From positions 1-50,125 of the forward strand of contig DATKDU010000002.1 of NCBI GenBank assembly GCA_035512595.1: a stretch of DNA of 50,125 bases. Direction: 5' to 3'. Shown here in pieces: positions 35,121 through 42,918 of the stretch (its first letter is position 1; the number at the start of each line of letters is the position of its first letter). A program made the position numbers and the translations under genes. This DNA is from DATKDU01 sp035512595. Its GTDB lineage: Bacteria; Planctomycetota; Planctomycetia; Pirellulales; Pirellulaceae. Below the pieces are notes generated by a model. The model had not been told where the DNA came from. It was given only the letters and a program-made list of their open reading frames with translations, and made no database searches.

Positions 35121-36701
35121 ATGCCTGCCAGCCGCTGGTCCGAACGAGTCCTGTTGCTGGCGGCTGTAGCGGCTGTCGGGGTCTTGCTGGTTTGGGTGCC
35201 GCCGCAACTGGTCGAACAGTACGAAAAGGTGCGTGGTTGGGGGCAGTGGCAGGCGTATCTCTACCTGGCGATTGTCGGCACCGGCGGCGTGATCCTCCTG
35301 GGCCTGGCGATCGGCGTCTTCTGGAAGCTCTGGTCGGCAACGCGGACCAAGCAGGCGCAGAAAATGCGCCAGGCGAAAAACCCGAGCCAGCTTTCGGCTG
35401 CCGAGCAGCGCCGCGAAGTCGATGACAATCTCGCCGCCGTCGGCGACTTGCAGGCCGATGCGGCCATCTCGGACGAAGTGAAACGCGAGCTGAAAGTGCT
35501 GGCCGCGAAGGTCGAGCAGAAGCAGCGGTCCCACAAGCTGGAGATCGTCGCCTTCGGCACCGTCTCCAGCGGCAAATCGTCGCTGCTCAACGCTCTGGCC
35601 GGCCGCGACGCCTTTCAGACCGATCCCCGCGGCGGCACGACCGTTCAGCGGCAGGAGATTCCCTGGCCCGGCAACGACCAGGTGCTGCTTGTCGATACGC
35701 CCGGCCTGGGCGAGATCGACGGGGCGGAGCACATTGCCGTCGCCGCGGAAGCGGCCCGCGATGCGGACCTAGTGCTGATGGTCGTCGATGGCCCGCTGCG
35801 GCAGTCGGAGTTTAGGCTCCTCGCGCGGCTCGGGGACATGGAAAAGCGGGTGCTGCTGTGCCTCAACAAGGCCGACTGGTATGAGCCGGCCGACCAGCAG
35901 AAGCTCGTCGGCCAGCTCGCGTCGCTGGTGAAGGAGTACATTCCCGCCGAGGACGTGATTGCCGTGCGGGCGCAGTCGGTGATGCGGACGCGGGTCCGCG
36001 TCCTTCCCGATGGCAGCGAGGCGGAGGAGCAGGTCCGCGAACCGCCGGACCTGGCGTCGCTGGCCGACAAGATGTTATCCATTGTCCGCCGCGACGGGAC
36101 TGACCTACTGTTGGCCAATCTGCTCCTCCAGTCGCGTGGGCTCGTGGACGAAGCGAAGCAAAAAGTCCGCGAGTCGCTCGACCGGCGGGCGTGGGAGCTG
36201 GTCGATAAGTACACGTGGGGGGCAGGCGCCGCAGCGGCAGTGAGCCCGTTTCCGGTGCTCGATCTGTTTGCCGGCAGTGCGATCACGGCCAAGATGGTGG
36301 TCGATCTGGCCCAAGTCTACCGCCAGCCGCTTGACTTCAACGCGGCCATGACGCTCCTGTCGCAGCTCGGCAAGAATCTCGTCGCGATTCTGGGCGTGAA
36401 CCTGGCCGCACCCGCCGTGACGAGTGTGATCGCCTCGCTCCTCAAGGGAACGGTCCCGCTGGCGGGGCAGTTTGCCGGCGGCCTCTTGCAGGGAATCGTG
36501 CAGGCGCTCGTCACCCGCTGGATCGGGGCGGTGTTCATCGGCTATTTCAAGGCCGAGATGCAAATGCCCGCCGAGGGCCTGGCCAACCTGGCCCGCCGCG
36601 AATGGCAGCGGCTGACCAGCCCGGCGGAATTGATCAAGCTCGTCCAGCAAGCGCGGCAGATGTTTGGGGCAGGAAATCGGGAGAATAGGGATGGCACGTG
36701 A
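35121..36701 (+). CDS. Membrane-associated dynamin-like GTPase 1 (YcjX/DUF697 type)
   Basis: 526 residues from MPASRWSERVLLLAAVAAVGVLL. Two N-terminal membrane segments (~8-28, ~45-70) are followed by a GTPase domain: G1 FGTVSSGKSSLLNALAG, G3 LLVDTPGLGEIDG, G4 LCLNKADW. A long helical region with ARRAWELVDKYTWGAGAAAAVSPFPVLDLFAGSAITAKMVVDLAQVYRQPL is the DUF697-type amphipathic/transmembrane bundle seen in large membrane-remodelling GTPases and YcjF-like proteins, with more hydrophobic segments (APAVTSVIASLLKGTVPLAGQFAGGLL). These features suggest a membrane-shaping GTPase. It forms a tandem with a second such gene at 37328, separated by the GxxExxY element. Longer open frames upstream are not needed. 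Confidence 0.8.
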   Translation: MPASRWSERVLLLAAVAAVGVLLVWVPPQLVEQYEKVRGWGQWQAYLYLAIVGTGGVILLGLAIGVFWKLWSATRTKQAQKMRQAKNPSQLSAAEQRREVDDNLAAVGDLQADAAISDEVKRELKVLAAKVEQKQRSHKLEIVAFGTVSSGKSSLLNALAGRDAFQTDPRGGTTVQRQEIPWPGNDQVLLVDTPGLGEIDGAEHIAVAAEAARDADLVLMVVDGPLRQSEFRLLARLGDMEKRVLLCLNKADWYEPADQQKLVGQLASLVKEYIPAEDVIAVRAQSVMRTRVRVLPDGSEAEEQVREPPDLASLADKMLSIVRRDGTDLLLANLLLQSRGLVDEAKQKVRESLDRRAWELVDKYTWGAGAAAAVSPFPVLDLFAGSAITAKMVVDLAQVYRQPLDFNAAMTLLSQLGKNLVAILGVNLAAPAVTSVIASLLKGTVPLAGQFAGGLLQGIVQALVTRWIGAVFIGYFKAEMQMPAEGLANLARREWQRLTSPAELIKLVQQARQMFGAGNRENRDGT

Positions 36702-36740
36702 ATTGGTGGCTCAAAGCTCAGCGGGACTCGGAGTCGTTCG

Positions 36741-36770
36741 TTTTTAGCACAGAGGCGCGGAGGCACAGAG
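36741..36770. repeat. Left terminal inverted repeat of the GxxExxY element
   Basis: 30 bases (tttttagcacagaggcgcgg followed by aggcacagag) match perfectly, on the other strand, the right copy at 37256-37285. Beyond this a looser match continues inward (ccacagagaggaac...). Confidence 0.92.
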
Positions 36771-36835
36771 CCACAGAGAGGAACAGAGAGAGATGATTTT
36801 TGCGTTGGAGCAGTTTCTTTCTTTGGAGGGTTGCC

Positions 36836-37228
36836 ATGACGTACAACGAACTGTCAGAAACAATTATTGGCGTGGCGATCGACATTCATCGCAAGTTGGG
36901 GCCGGGGTTGCTGGAGTCGGTCTATCAAAACATTCTTGCTTACGAGCTGCGAAAGCGGGGCTTGAGAGTGCGGACCGAGAAAGCCGGTCCCGCTCGTCTG
37001 GGACAAAATTCAGTTCGTCGTGGCCTTCCGCGCCGATCTCATCGTCGAGGAGATGATCCTGGTCGAAATCAAATCGCTCGAGAAACTTGCGTCCGTCCAC
37101 AAACGCCAGCTTCTCACCTACCTCCGCGTGATGGACCGCCGTCTCGGTCTCTTAATCAACTTTGGCGACGAAGTCCTCAAAGACGGCACCGCGTGATCAA
37201 CGGCGCCCTGCCTGACGAGAACGAATGA
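36836..37228 (+). pseudogene. GxxExxY family protein (PD-(D/E)xK-like), with two compensating frameshifts
   Basis: From ATG 36836 (GGAGGG ribosome site upstream) the reading begins MTYNELSETIIGVAIDIHRKLGPGLLESVYQNILAYELRKRG, where G-P-G-L-L-E-S-V-Y is the family's GxxExxY motif. Near 36990 one extra base moves the sense to the next frame, which reads VPLVWDKIQFVVAFRADLIVEEMILVEIKSLEKLASVHKRQLLTYLR (Asp and ExK of the nuclease fold) and LLINFGDEVLKDGTA. Near 37190 it returns to the first frame and ends RVINGALPDENE. Net length stays a multiple of three. The family has no known function and belongs to the restriction-nuclease fold superfamily. The gene sits between perfect 30-bp inverted repeats (36741-36770, 37256-37285). 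Either the gene is decaying or two base calls are wrong. Confidence 0.8.
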
Positions 37229-37255
37229 CCTCACTTCTCTCCTGCTGCTCCGTGC

Positions 37256-37285
37256 CTCTGTGCCTCCGCGCCTCTGTGCTAAAAA
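37256..37285. repeat. Right terminal inverted repeat of the GxxExxY element
   Basis: Perfect 30-base inverse of 36741-36770 (ctctgtgcctccgcgcctct followed by gtgctaaaaa). It ends 42 bases before the second GTPase start. Confidence 0.92.
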
Positions 37286-37327
37286 ACAATCAGCACTGCC
37301 ACACCGATCGACTTCGCGCCCCGCAAC

Positions 37328-38662
37328 ATGAATGAATCCGCCGCAGTTGCCGACGACCACTACCGCGAGGCGATCGCGGCGGTCGAGCATGCGCTGGACA
37401 AGTACAGGAATTGCACGGATGAGGAGAAAGCGAAGCTGCGGGCCGAGCTGGCCGGCCTGCGGGACATGCACGACAAGCTCTCCAGCGGCCGCGTCGAGAT
37501 CGTCGTCTTCGGCGAGATCAGCACGGGCAAAAGCGCCCTGATCAACGCCCTCGTCGGCCAGGCGGTCGCCTCGGTCGATGTCCGCGGCGGCTGGACCAAG
37601 GAAATCTGGCACGTCGAGTGGAACGGCACCGGCTACTGCCTCCCCGGCCTGGGCCAGTCGCAGGTCGTCCTCGTCGATACGCCCGGCATCAACGAAGTCG
37701 GCGGCGACGCCCGCGGCCAGATGGCCCGCGAAGCGGCGCAGCGATCGGACCTGATCCTGTTCGTCACCGACTCCGACCTCAACGAAACCGAGCACACCAG
37801 CCTGGTGAACCTGGCGGCATTCTCCAAGCCGATGCTGGTCGTCCTCAACAAAATCGATCTCTACAGCCGCGACCAGCGGGCGCGGCTGATCGAAGTCATC
37901 GCGAATGAACGGCTCAAGGACGTCATCCCCGCCGATCAGATCGTGACTGCCGCCGCCGATCCGCGCGAGCAGGAATACGTCATCCAGTCGGCCGACGGCA
38001 AAGAGCGGAGCGAATGGCGAAAGCCCGAGCCCGACGTTACTGAGTTGAAAGCCAAAATCCTCGAACTGCTCGACCGCGAGGGGCTGGCCCTGATCGCCCT
38101 CAACGCGGCACTGTATGCCGCCGACAAGACCGACCGGATCGCGGCGTTGCGGGTGCAGCTCCGCCAGCGGCGGGCGACGCAAGTCATCTGGAGTTATGCG
38201 ACGGTCAAGGCGATCGCGGTCGGGCTGAACCCGATTGGTTTTGCGGACATTTTCGGCGGGGTCGCGGTCGATGCGGCAATGATCATCACGCTGGCCAATG
38301 TGTACGGTCTGGAGATGTCGTGGCCCCACGCCCGCTCGCTGGCGCTGTCGATCGCCAAGGCGGCTGGGTGGATGACGCTCTCGGTCGTCGCCTCGACGCT
38401 GGCGGTCAGCGCGCTCAAGGCGTTCTCGATGGGGGCGACGCTGATCACAGCGCTTCCCCAGGGGGCCGCCGCCGGCTACGGCTCGTACATCGTCGGCGAA
38501 GCGGCCCGCTACTACTTCGAGCACGGCAGCTCGTGGGGAGGCGAAAGCCCCAAGGCGGTCGTGCAGCGAATCCTGGCCAAGACCGACAAGCAGTCGGTGG
38601 TCGCACGGCTGAAAGCGGAGATTGCCAGAAAGCTGCAAATCAACCCGTACTCGGGGAAATGA
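37328..38662 (+). CDS. Dynamin-like GTPase 2 (DUF697 type)
   Basis: 444 residues from MNESAAVADDHYREAIAAVEHAL, without an N-terminal membrane segment. GTPase motifs: G1 VVFGEISTGKSALINALVG, G3 VLVDTPGINEVGGDARG, G4 VVLNKIDLYSRDQ. The second half is a helical bundle with hydrophobic hairpins (VIWSYATVKAIAVGLNPIGFADIFGGVAVDAAMIITLANVYGLEMSWP and WMTLSVVASTLAVSALK). This half is like the first GTPase (35121-36701), so the two are divergent paralogs, one membrane-anchored and one soluble. Tandem pairs of unlike large GTPases are typical of dynamin-type heteromers that act on membranes. The target membrane process is unknown. Confidence 0.8.
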   Translation: MNESAAVADDHYREAIAAVEHALDKYRNCTDEEKAKLRAELAGLRDMHDKLSSGRVEIVVFGEISTGKSALINALVGQAVASVDVRGGWTKEIWHVEWNGTGYCLPGLGQSQVVLVDTPGINEVGGDARGQMAREAAQRSDLILFVTDSDLNETEHTSLVNLAAFSKPMLVVLNKIDLYSRDQRARLIEVIANERLKDVIPADQIVTAAADPREQEYVIQSADGKERSEWRKPEPDVTELKAKILELLDREGLALIALNAALYAADKTDRIAALRVQLRQRRATQVIWSYATVKAIAVGLNPIGFADIFGGVAVDAAMIITLANVYGLEMSWPHARSLALSIAKAAGWMTLSVVASTLAVSALKAFSMGATLITALPQGAAAGYGSYIVGEAARYYFEHGSSWGGESPKAVVQRILAKTDKQSVVARLKAEIARKLQINPYSGK

Positions 38663-38669
38663 CCAATGA

Positions 38670-38718
38670 CCAAGCCCCAATGACCAATGGTATGATCGCA
38701 TTGGTCATTGGGGCTTGG
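38670..38718. repeat. Inverted repeat (attggtcattggggcttgg family)
   Basis: Arms 38670-38688 and 38700-38718 are perfect 19-base inverted copies with an 11-base loop. It follows the second GTPase stop by 7 bases and precedes the small gene at 38739 by 20 bases. Outer words 'gaccaatgacc' and 'cttggtcatt' extend the stem imperfectly. Possible terminator. Confidence 0.9.
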
Positions 38719-38738
38719 GTCTTGGTCATTCTCGCGCC

Positions 38739-39038
38739 ATGAAGATCATTGCCGTAGACAGGCCCGACCTCGCGCCGCTGGAAATGCCGACGAGGTTTCG
38801 CACGGAGATCGTCTTTTTCATGACGTCTCCGGGGGAAAACGGCGCGCCGGCCGACCTGGCAGCCAACGAGTACTGGATTGACGTCGAGGAAGCGCGAAAG
38901 TGGCTCGAGGAATTGGTGGTGTACGTCGTCTCGCCGCTGGATGCCGAGAACAAGGCCCAAATCGAGCTGACCGAGGACCACGAGCGGTGGCTCCAGTGGC
39001 TGGTGGATCACGGGGTGCAGCGAGTGCGGGTGGAGTGA
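38739..39038 (+). CDS. Conserved small protein of unknown function
   Basis: 99 residues from MKIIAVDRPDLAPLEMPTRFRTEIVFFMTSP. A soluble alpha/beta protein with TEIVFFMTSPGENG, ANEYWIDVEEARKWLEELVVYVVSPLD and ELTEDHERWLQWLVDHGVQRVRVE. No signal peptide or membrane segment. No named family was recognised, but the alternating conserved Trp/Glu pattern looks like a real fold. The last codons (VQRVRVE and stop) recur almost identically at 39856-39879 beyond the neighbouring lipoprotein element, with only synonymous differences. Confidence 0.6.
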   Translation: MKIIAVDRPDLAPLEMPTRFRTEIVFFMTSPGENGAPADLAANEYWIDVEEARKWLEELVVYVVSPLDAENKAQIELTEDHERWLQWLVDHGVQRVRVE

Positions 39039-39066
39039 TGAATCGCCGATGATCATCTCCTCAAAT

Positions 39067-39832
39067 CCCCGTCGGGCTTGCCCCGGCGGCTAGCTGACTT
39101 TGCACTACAATGATTCCAATCGAAAAGTGCCCCCGCCGAGCTTGCTCGGTGGAGCGAATGATGTGCGGCGAGGCGCTGATCTCACCTGCGTTGGATTCGA
39201 CCGTCCTCACAAGTCCATGAATCCGTCAGAGCGACCGTACGTGCCTGCAAATGGCATACGCTGCCTTTCAATGACTCTGCTGCTCCTAGGCGCCGGTTGC
39301 GCACAGGATAGCAATGTGGTTACGCGCCAGACGCCGTCGAGAATCGATGGTGCGAAGGTGATCGATATGGATGCCCCGACGCCCTTTGCGATGCGCATCA
39401 CGATCTTCTATTATCAAGAGACGGACTCTAATGGTTGGCCAGCGGATGTCCAAGCGCAAGAATACGTGCGTTTTCTCCAAGATCAGGGGATCGACGTAGG
39501 ATTCGTACGTGACGGCGAAAACCATGCCTATGTGGCGATGGTAAATGCGGCCGATGTTGCCGCCGTCAGATCGGCCGACAAAATGGCTGCATCTGCTGGC
39601 ATAACAAAGCCGCCAATGGTACCGGACTCCATGCGGCTTGACGCGCACCAAACTCAAACCGAGGCAGATCCATGAGGTGCATCTGGGGATCTTCGGCACT
39701 TACGACTTGGGCGGCACCAGCGCGAATGGGTCGGATCATTCGCTCCACCGAGCAAGCTCGGCGAGGGCGAAGAGTTCCGGTTCGTCCCTGGTAGTGCAGA
39801 GTCAACAAGCCGCCGGGGCAAGCCCGGCGGGG
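39067..39832. mobile_element. Inverted-repeat-bounded element carrying a lipoprotein gene
   Basis: Left end 39067-39161 and right end 39735-39832 are inverted copies: the outer 42 bases match at 38 positions, a middle section is diverged, and the inner 28 bases (39134-39161 and 39735-39762) match perfectly. Both arms contain small hairpins of the type gggcttgcccc and cgagcttgctcg, in which the outer stem base pair differs but stays paired. The gene 39217-39675 is inside. No transposase is present, so any movement would be in trans. Confidence 0.65.
39217..39675 (+). CDS. Lipoprotein of unknown function
   Basis: 152 residues from MNPSERPYVPANGIRCLSMTLLLLGAGC; the lipobox LLGAGC marks a lipid-anchored Cys near residue 28. 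The mature part has MRITIFYYQETDSNGWPADVQAQEYVRFLQDQGIDVGFVRDGENHAYVAMVNAADVAAVRSADKMAASAGIT, an alpha/beta pattern without a recognised domain. GC content is lower than the neighbours. The gene is enclosed by ~95-base inverted repeats (39067-39161, 39735-39832), so it probably arrived as a unit. An alternative upstream in-frame start exists at 39100 but lies in the repeat. Confidence 0.6.
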   Translation: MNPSERPYVPANGIRCLSMTLLLLGAGCAQDSNVVTRQTPSRIDGAKVIDMDAPTPFAMRITIFYYQETDSNGWPADVQAQEYVRFLQDQGIDVGFVRDGENHAYVAMVNAADVAAVRSADKMAASAGITKPPMVPDSMRLDAHQTQTEADP

Positions 39833-39855
39833 TCGTGCCAAGTTAGCGAGCCGGC

Positions 39856-39879
39856 GTCCAGCGGGTGCGCGTGGAGTGA
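39856..39879 (+). pseudogene. 3' relic of a gene like 38739-39038
   Basis: Bases 39856-39879 read VQRVRVE and stop, the same seven residues that end the gene at 38739-39038. The corresponding DNA differs at three positions inside the codons (GTG/GTC, CGA/CGG, CGG/CGC), all synonymous, and once just after the stop. This looks like the end of a paralogous copy, cut by the element at 39067-39832. Confidence 0.5.
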
Positions 39880-39887
39880 CGAATCAA

Positions 39888-40040
39888 ATGAATCATACAG
39901 TTAGACCGCCAGACGAGTTTTTTGACGCGTTGCAAGACGGCGCGATGTGGGCGTGGGGAATCGTTGCCTTGTTTTTCGTGTGGTGTATCGGATGGACGCT
40001 GCTTGGCTTGTGGCAAAGAGCGCGAGAGAGAGACAACTGA
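39888..40040 (+). CDS. Small single-pass membrane protein
   Basis: 50 residues: MNHTVRPPDEFFDALQDGAMWAW then a membrane helix (GIVALFFVWCIGWTLLGLW) and a basic tail (QRARERDN). Too short to place in a family; the clean hydrophobic span and charged ends favour a real protein. Its stop is 1 base before the end of the convergent BatA-type gene. Confidence 0.4.
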   Translation: MNHTVRPPDEFFDALQDGAMWAWGIVALFFVWCIGWTLLGLWQRARERDN

Positions 40041-40041
40041 G

Positions 40042-42096
40042 TCACAAATACACCCGCCGGTTGTAGACGTACCACTCAAAGATCAATAACCCAATCGCCC
40101 CCAGCAAAATCCACTTCCAGTATTCCTGCCGCGTGGACTGGCGGACGACCTGGGCCTCGATCGTTTCGTGCTGGATGTTGACCTCGCGCTCCGGCCAGAT
40201 GTCGCTCTCCCGCTGGTCGAACAGGTTGACGACGAATTTCTGGTTGACTTGCGTCCCGGTCCCTTCCCGCACGTCGTATACTCCCAGCTCGTCGGTCCGG
40301 GCGAAGATGTAGTTGTTCTGAGCCTCGCGCGGCACTTCGAAGCGGTCCTGGCGGGGGGATTCGACGGTCAAGCTCGCGACCGGCGTCGTCGCTCGCAGGA
40401 TGGCCGGCGTGCCGGGTTTCACGCTCGGCACGTCGGTGGACGTTTTCACGCCGCCAAGATACTTGACCGCATTCAGCGCAAAGACCGGGAAGCTGCGGCG
40501 CTTGGGCCAGTCGGTATTGGCAAACGGGTTCCCCTCCGCGTTAATGCCGATGATCGGAAAGCCGAGCACCGCGTCCTCGTAGCCGGCCCGCGGAGCGACG
40601 GCATACAGCGGCCCCACATCGTAATCGAGCAGGATCGTCGTCCCCGGCGGCCCGGCCAGCGGCGTCCCCTCCGCGACCTTGACGTTGTCCATCTTCATCT
40701 GCTGCGTGAGCGGATGGACCTGATCGATGTCGGTGAGGAAGGGAGGGCCCTGCTTCTCGGCCGCCTTCCAGGCATCCCCCGGCGGCTTGGAGCCCATGAA
40801 CAGCGTGTTGCAGGCGGGCATCTGCTGGGGAGCGCACTTGTCGTAGATGACAAGATCCCAAAAGCCGTCGGCCGATTTCTTCTGGTAGTCCATGTCGCCC
40901 AAGTACTTGGGCTCGACCGTTACCACTTCGCCATACCGCCGGCATTCCTCGGTGTGCAGCGCCAGTTGCATGGCCTCGTCATTGCCGCTGGTGACGTACA
41001 GAATCTTCGCTGGCCGCGGCGCGGAGACGATGGTGTAGGCGCGGTCGTCGGCCGGCAGCGAGTCCTGGGCATTGATCTCCAGCCGGAGGACGCCGTTGCG
41101 TTCGAGGTCTTCGCTGAGCGGCAATTCAAAGCGGACTCCTGCCGAACCGGGCGTGCTGGGGATGTCGATCTTTGCTTCGTCCTTGTCGCGCCCCTCTTTG
41201 ATCTCGCGTGCGGGGATTTCCGCCTGGGCGACGTCGGCCAGCGTGCCGCCCACAAATAGCGACGCTTCCACCTTCGCCGGCTCGCGGCCGTAGTTTTCCA
41301 GGCGGCCGAAGACTTCCAGCTTTTCCGGCTTGTCGGGATTGCGATCGGTCCCGAAGGCCACGATGGCCACGTTCGAGAGCGTCTGGTCGTCGCCGATCTT
41401 GAGGTACTCCGGGGTCAGGTTCCCCAGGCTGAAGTTGGTCACCGGCGGAAAGCCGCCGTCGCTGAGGACGTACACCGTCGCCGGCATCGCCTCGGCGGCA
41501 TTCGTATCCCCCTCCGACGCATCCCCGGTCTGACCCGGATTGGCCAGCCCCGACGCAGTGCGGAGGGCCTCGCTCAGGTCGCTCGTGTGAACGGTCGGCT
41601 CGATCAACTCGACCTTCTGACGCAAAAGCCGCCGGTCGCTGGTGTAGCTCTGGATCGGCGTGGCCCGGCTGCTGAAGGTGATGATCATCGCCTGGTCGTT
41701 GGTCGTCATCTGGTCGATGAGGGCCTTGACCTGCTTCTTGGCTTCATCGAGCCGCGTCAAGCCGCCGACCATGTCGCTGGCCGACATGCTGGCGGACGTA
41801 TCGATGAGGAACACGTGCCGCTTGTTGATCAGCTCGGTCCCCTTGCTGCCGGGGCGGAGAAGAGTGAGGGCCAGAAGAAAGATCAGCAGCAGTTGGAGCA
41901 GGAGCAGCAGGCTTTGGCGCAGCCGCTGCCAGAGGCTGTTGACGTGCAAGTCCTCGATGGCCCGGCTCCACAAATAAGTGCTGGGGACCGCCAGCGGCTG
42001 GCGCTTGAGCTTGAGGAAGTAGAGCGCAATGATTGCCGGCGGGATGAGGGCCAGCAGGGCCCATTGCCACCAGAGGAGCGTGTTGAGGATGGACAT
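40042..42096 (-). CDS. BatA-type membrane protein with VWA domain
   Basis: 684 residues. N-terminal BatA segment (WWQWALLALIPPAIIALYFLKLKRQP) and a second membrane helix (RQSLLLLLQLLLIFLLALTLL) precede a von Willebrand A domain with the MIDAS motif HVFLIDTSASMSASD and TFSSRATP..., then a long extracytoplasmic region and a C-terminal membrane segment (WKWILLGAIGLLIFEWYVYN). Such proteins act with MoxR AAA ATPases and DUF58 proteins in envelope assembly or stress tolerance. Here it is the last gene of the minus-strand cluster, 14 bases after DUF4058. The MIDAS Asp and both Ser are intact. Confidence 0.88.
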   Translation of the reverse strand: MSILNTLLWWQWALLALIPPAIIALYFLKLKRQPLAVPSTYLWSRAIEDLHVNSLWQRLRQSLLLLLQLLLIFLLALTLLRPGSKGTELINKRHVFLIDTSASMSASDMVGGLTRLDEAKKQVKALIDQMTTNDQAMIITFSSRATPIQSYTSDRRLLRQKVELIEPTVHTSDLSEALRTASGLANPGQTGDASEGDTNAAEAMPATVYVLSDGGFPPVTNFSLGNLTPEYLKIGDDQTLSNVAIVAFGTDRNPDKPEKLEVFGRLENYGREPAKVEASLFVGGTLADVAQAEIPAREIKEGRDKDEAKIDIPSTPGSAGVRFELPLSEDLERNGVLRLEINAQDSLPADDRAYTIVSAPRPAKILYVTSGNDEAMQLALHTEECRRYGEVVTVEPKYLGDMDYQKKSADGFWDLVIYDKCAPQQMPACNTLFMGSKPPGDAWKAAEKQGPPFLTDIDQVHPLTQQMKMDNVKVAEGTPLAGPPGTTILLDYDVGPLYAVAPRAGYEDAVLGFPIIGINAEGNPFANTDWPKRRSFPVFALNAVKYLGGVKTSTDVPSVKPGTPAILRATTPVASLTVESPRQDRFEVPREAQNNYIFARTDELGVYDVREGTGTQVNQKFVVNLFDQRESDIWPEREVNIQHETIEAQVVRQSTRQEYWKWILLGAIGLLIFEWYVYNRRVYL

Positions 42097-42110
42097 GGGG
42101 CGGAGCTTGA

Positions 42111-42851
42111 CTACGTCGGTTGTGCTTCAACGATCGCGCGAATGGGTGCTGGAACACCGCGATAAGCGGCCATATATGTGCTTTCCAGCGGCACGGACAC
42201 GTAGTGGCCAACGGCATAGAACAGCGGCATGTCGATCATGACGTCCCCCACCGAAACTGGCTCCACGAAGTACTGCGGAATTCTCGCAGCCATGTACGAT
42301 GCCAAGGTGAGGTTCTTTTCCGGCGGAGGAATTGGAGGAGTGTCCCCTAGCTCCGACCAGATTGCCCCATGAATACCGTAGGGATCCCTGGCGGTTGGAG
42401 GATAAAGATCGATGATCAAGAGATGGATCCCATCGTCGATTGCCGACACGCACTTTTCCACAAACCGCTGAATCTCTCGTTCATTGGACTTGTTGCCCGC
42501 AGACACGAGTTCAATGATCGCGATGATCCTGTTGTCGGAAGCATGCCGAATCAGGACGCGATTCTTCATTTCGGCGTAGAGCCGTTTGTCCAGTTCGCCG
42601 TGAAACCGAACACGCGGGGGAGCTTCCGCAACGGCGACGCCGCCGGAACCTTGGTCAGGCAAGTCGTCCGGAACCTCCATCTCTAGCGTGATGACATCCG
42701 GCGTCACCCCGCTGGCTCGCTGTTCCACCTGCGCAAAATAGCCGCTTGGCAGGATTCCGTCGTTCAAGGCAGTACGAATCTGACCAGTCCAGACTTGATG
42801 CAGGTCGTGGAAGTCTCCGGGGCTGACTCGCGTCCAATCGTGGATTGGCAT
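42111..42851 (-). CDS. DUF4058 family protein
   Basis: 246 residues from MPIHDWTRVSPGDFHDLHQVW, a start that the DUF4058 family shares. Visible are a catalytic-looking VLIRHASDNRIIAIIELVSAGNKSNEREIQRF (I-E-L-V/L-S-x-x-N-K pattern, reminiscent of PD-(D/E)xK folds with ELxSxxNK), DGIHLLIIDLYPPTARDPYGIHGAIW, and ARIPQYFVEPVSVGDVMIDMPLFYA. Function is unknown. The gene has no obvious tie to the VWA/MoxR cluster in which it sits, between BatA-type and DUF58 genes, and has a lower GC than they do; likely an insertion. Confidence 0.85.
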   Translation of the reverse strand: MPIHDWTRVSPGDFHDLHQVWTGQIRTALNDGILPSGYFAQVEQRASGVTPDVITLEMEVPDDLPDQGSGGVAVAEAPPRVRFHGELDKRLYAEMKNRVLIRHASDNRIIAIIELVSAGNKSNEREIQRFVEKCVSAIDDGIHLLIIDLYPPTARDPYGIHGAIWSELGDTPPIPPPEKNLTLASYMAARIPQYFVEPVSVGDVMIDMPLFYAVGHYVSVPLESTYMAAYRGVPAPIRAIVEAQPT

Positions 42852-42918
42852 GGCAGTTTCGCTGGAATCGGAAATGTCGGAGAACCGAAGCCACTGCATT
42901 ATAACACCGCGTTCGGCG

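Noticed and set aside
39100..39216. Extended start of the lipoprotein at 39100
   Set aside because: The added part is encoded by the left inverted repeat and would bury the signal peptide.
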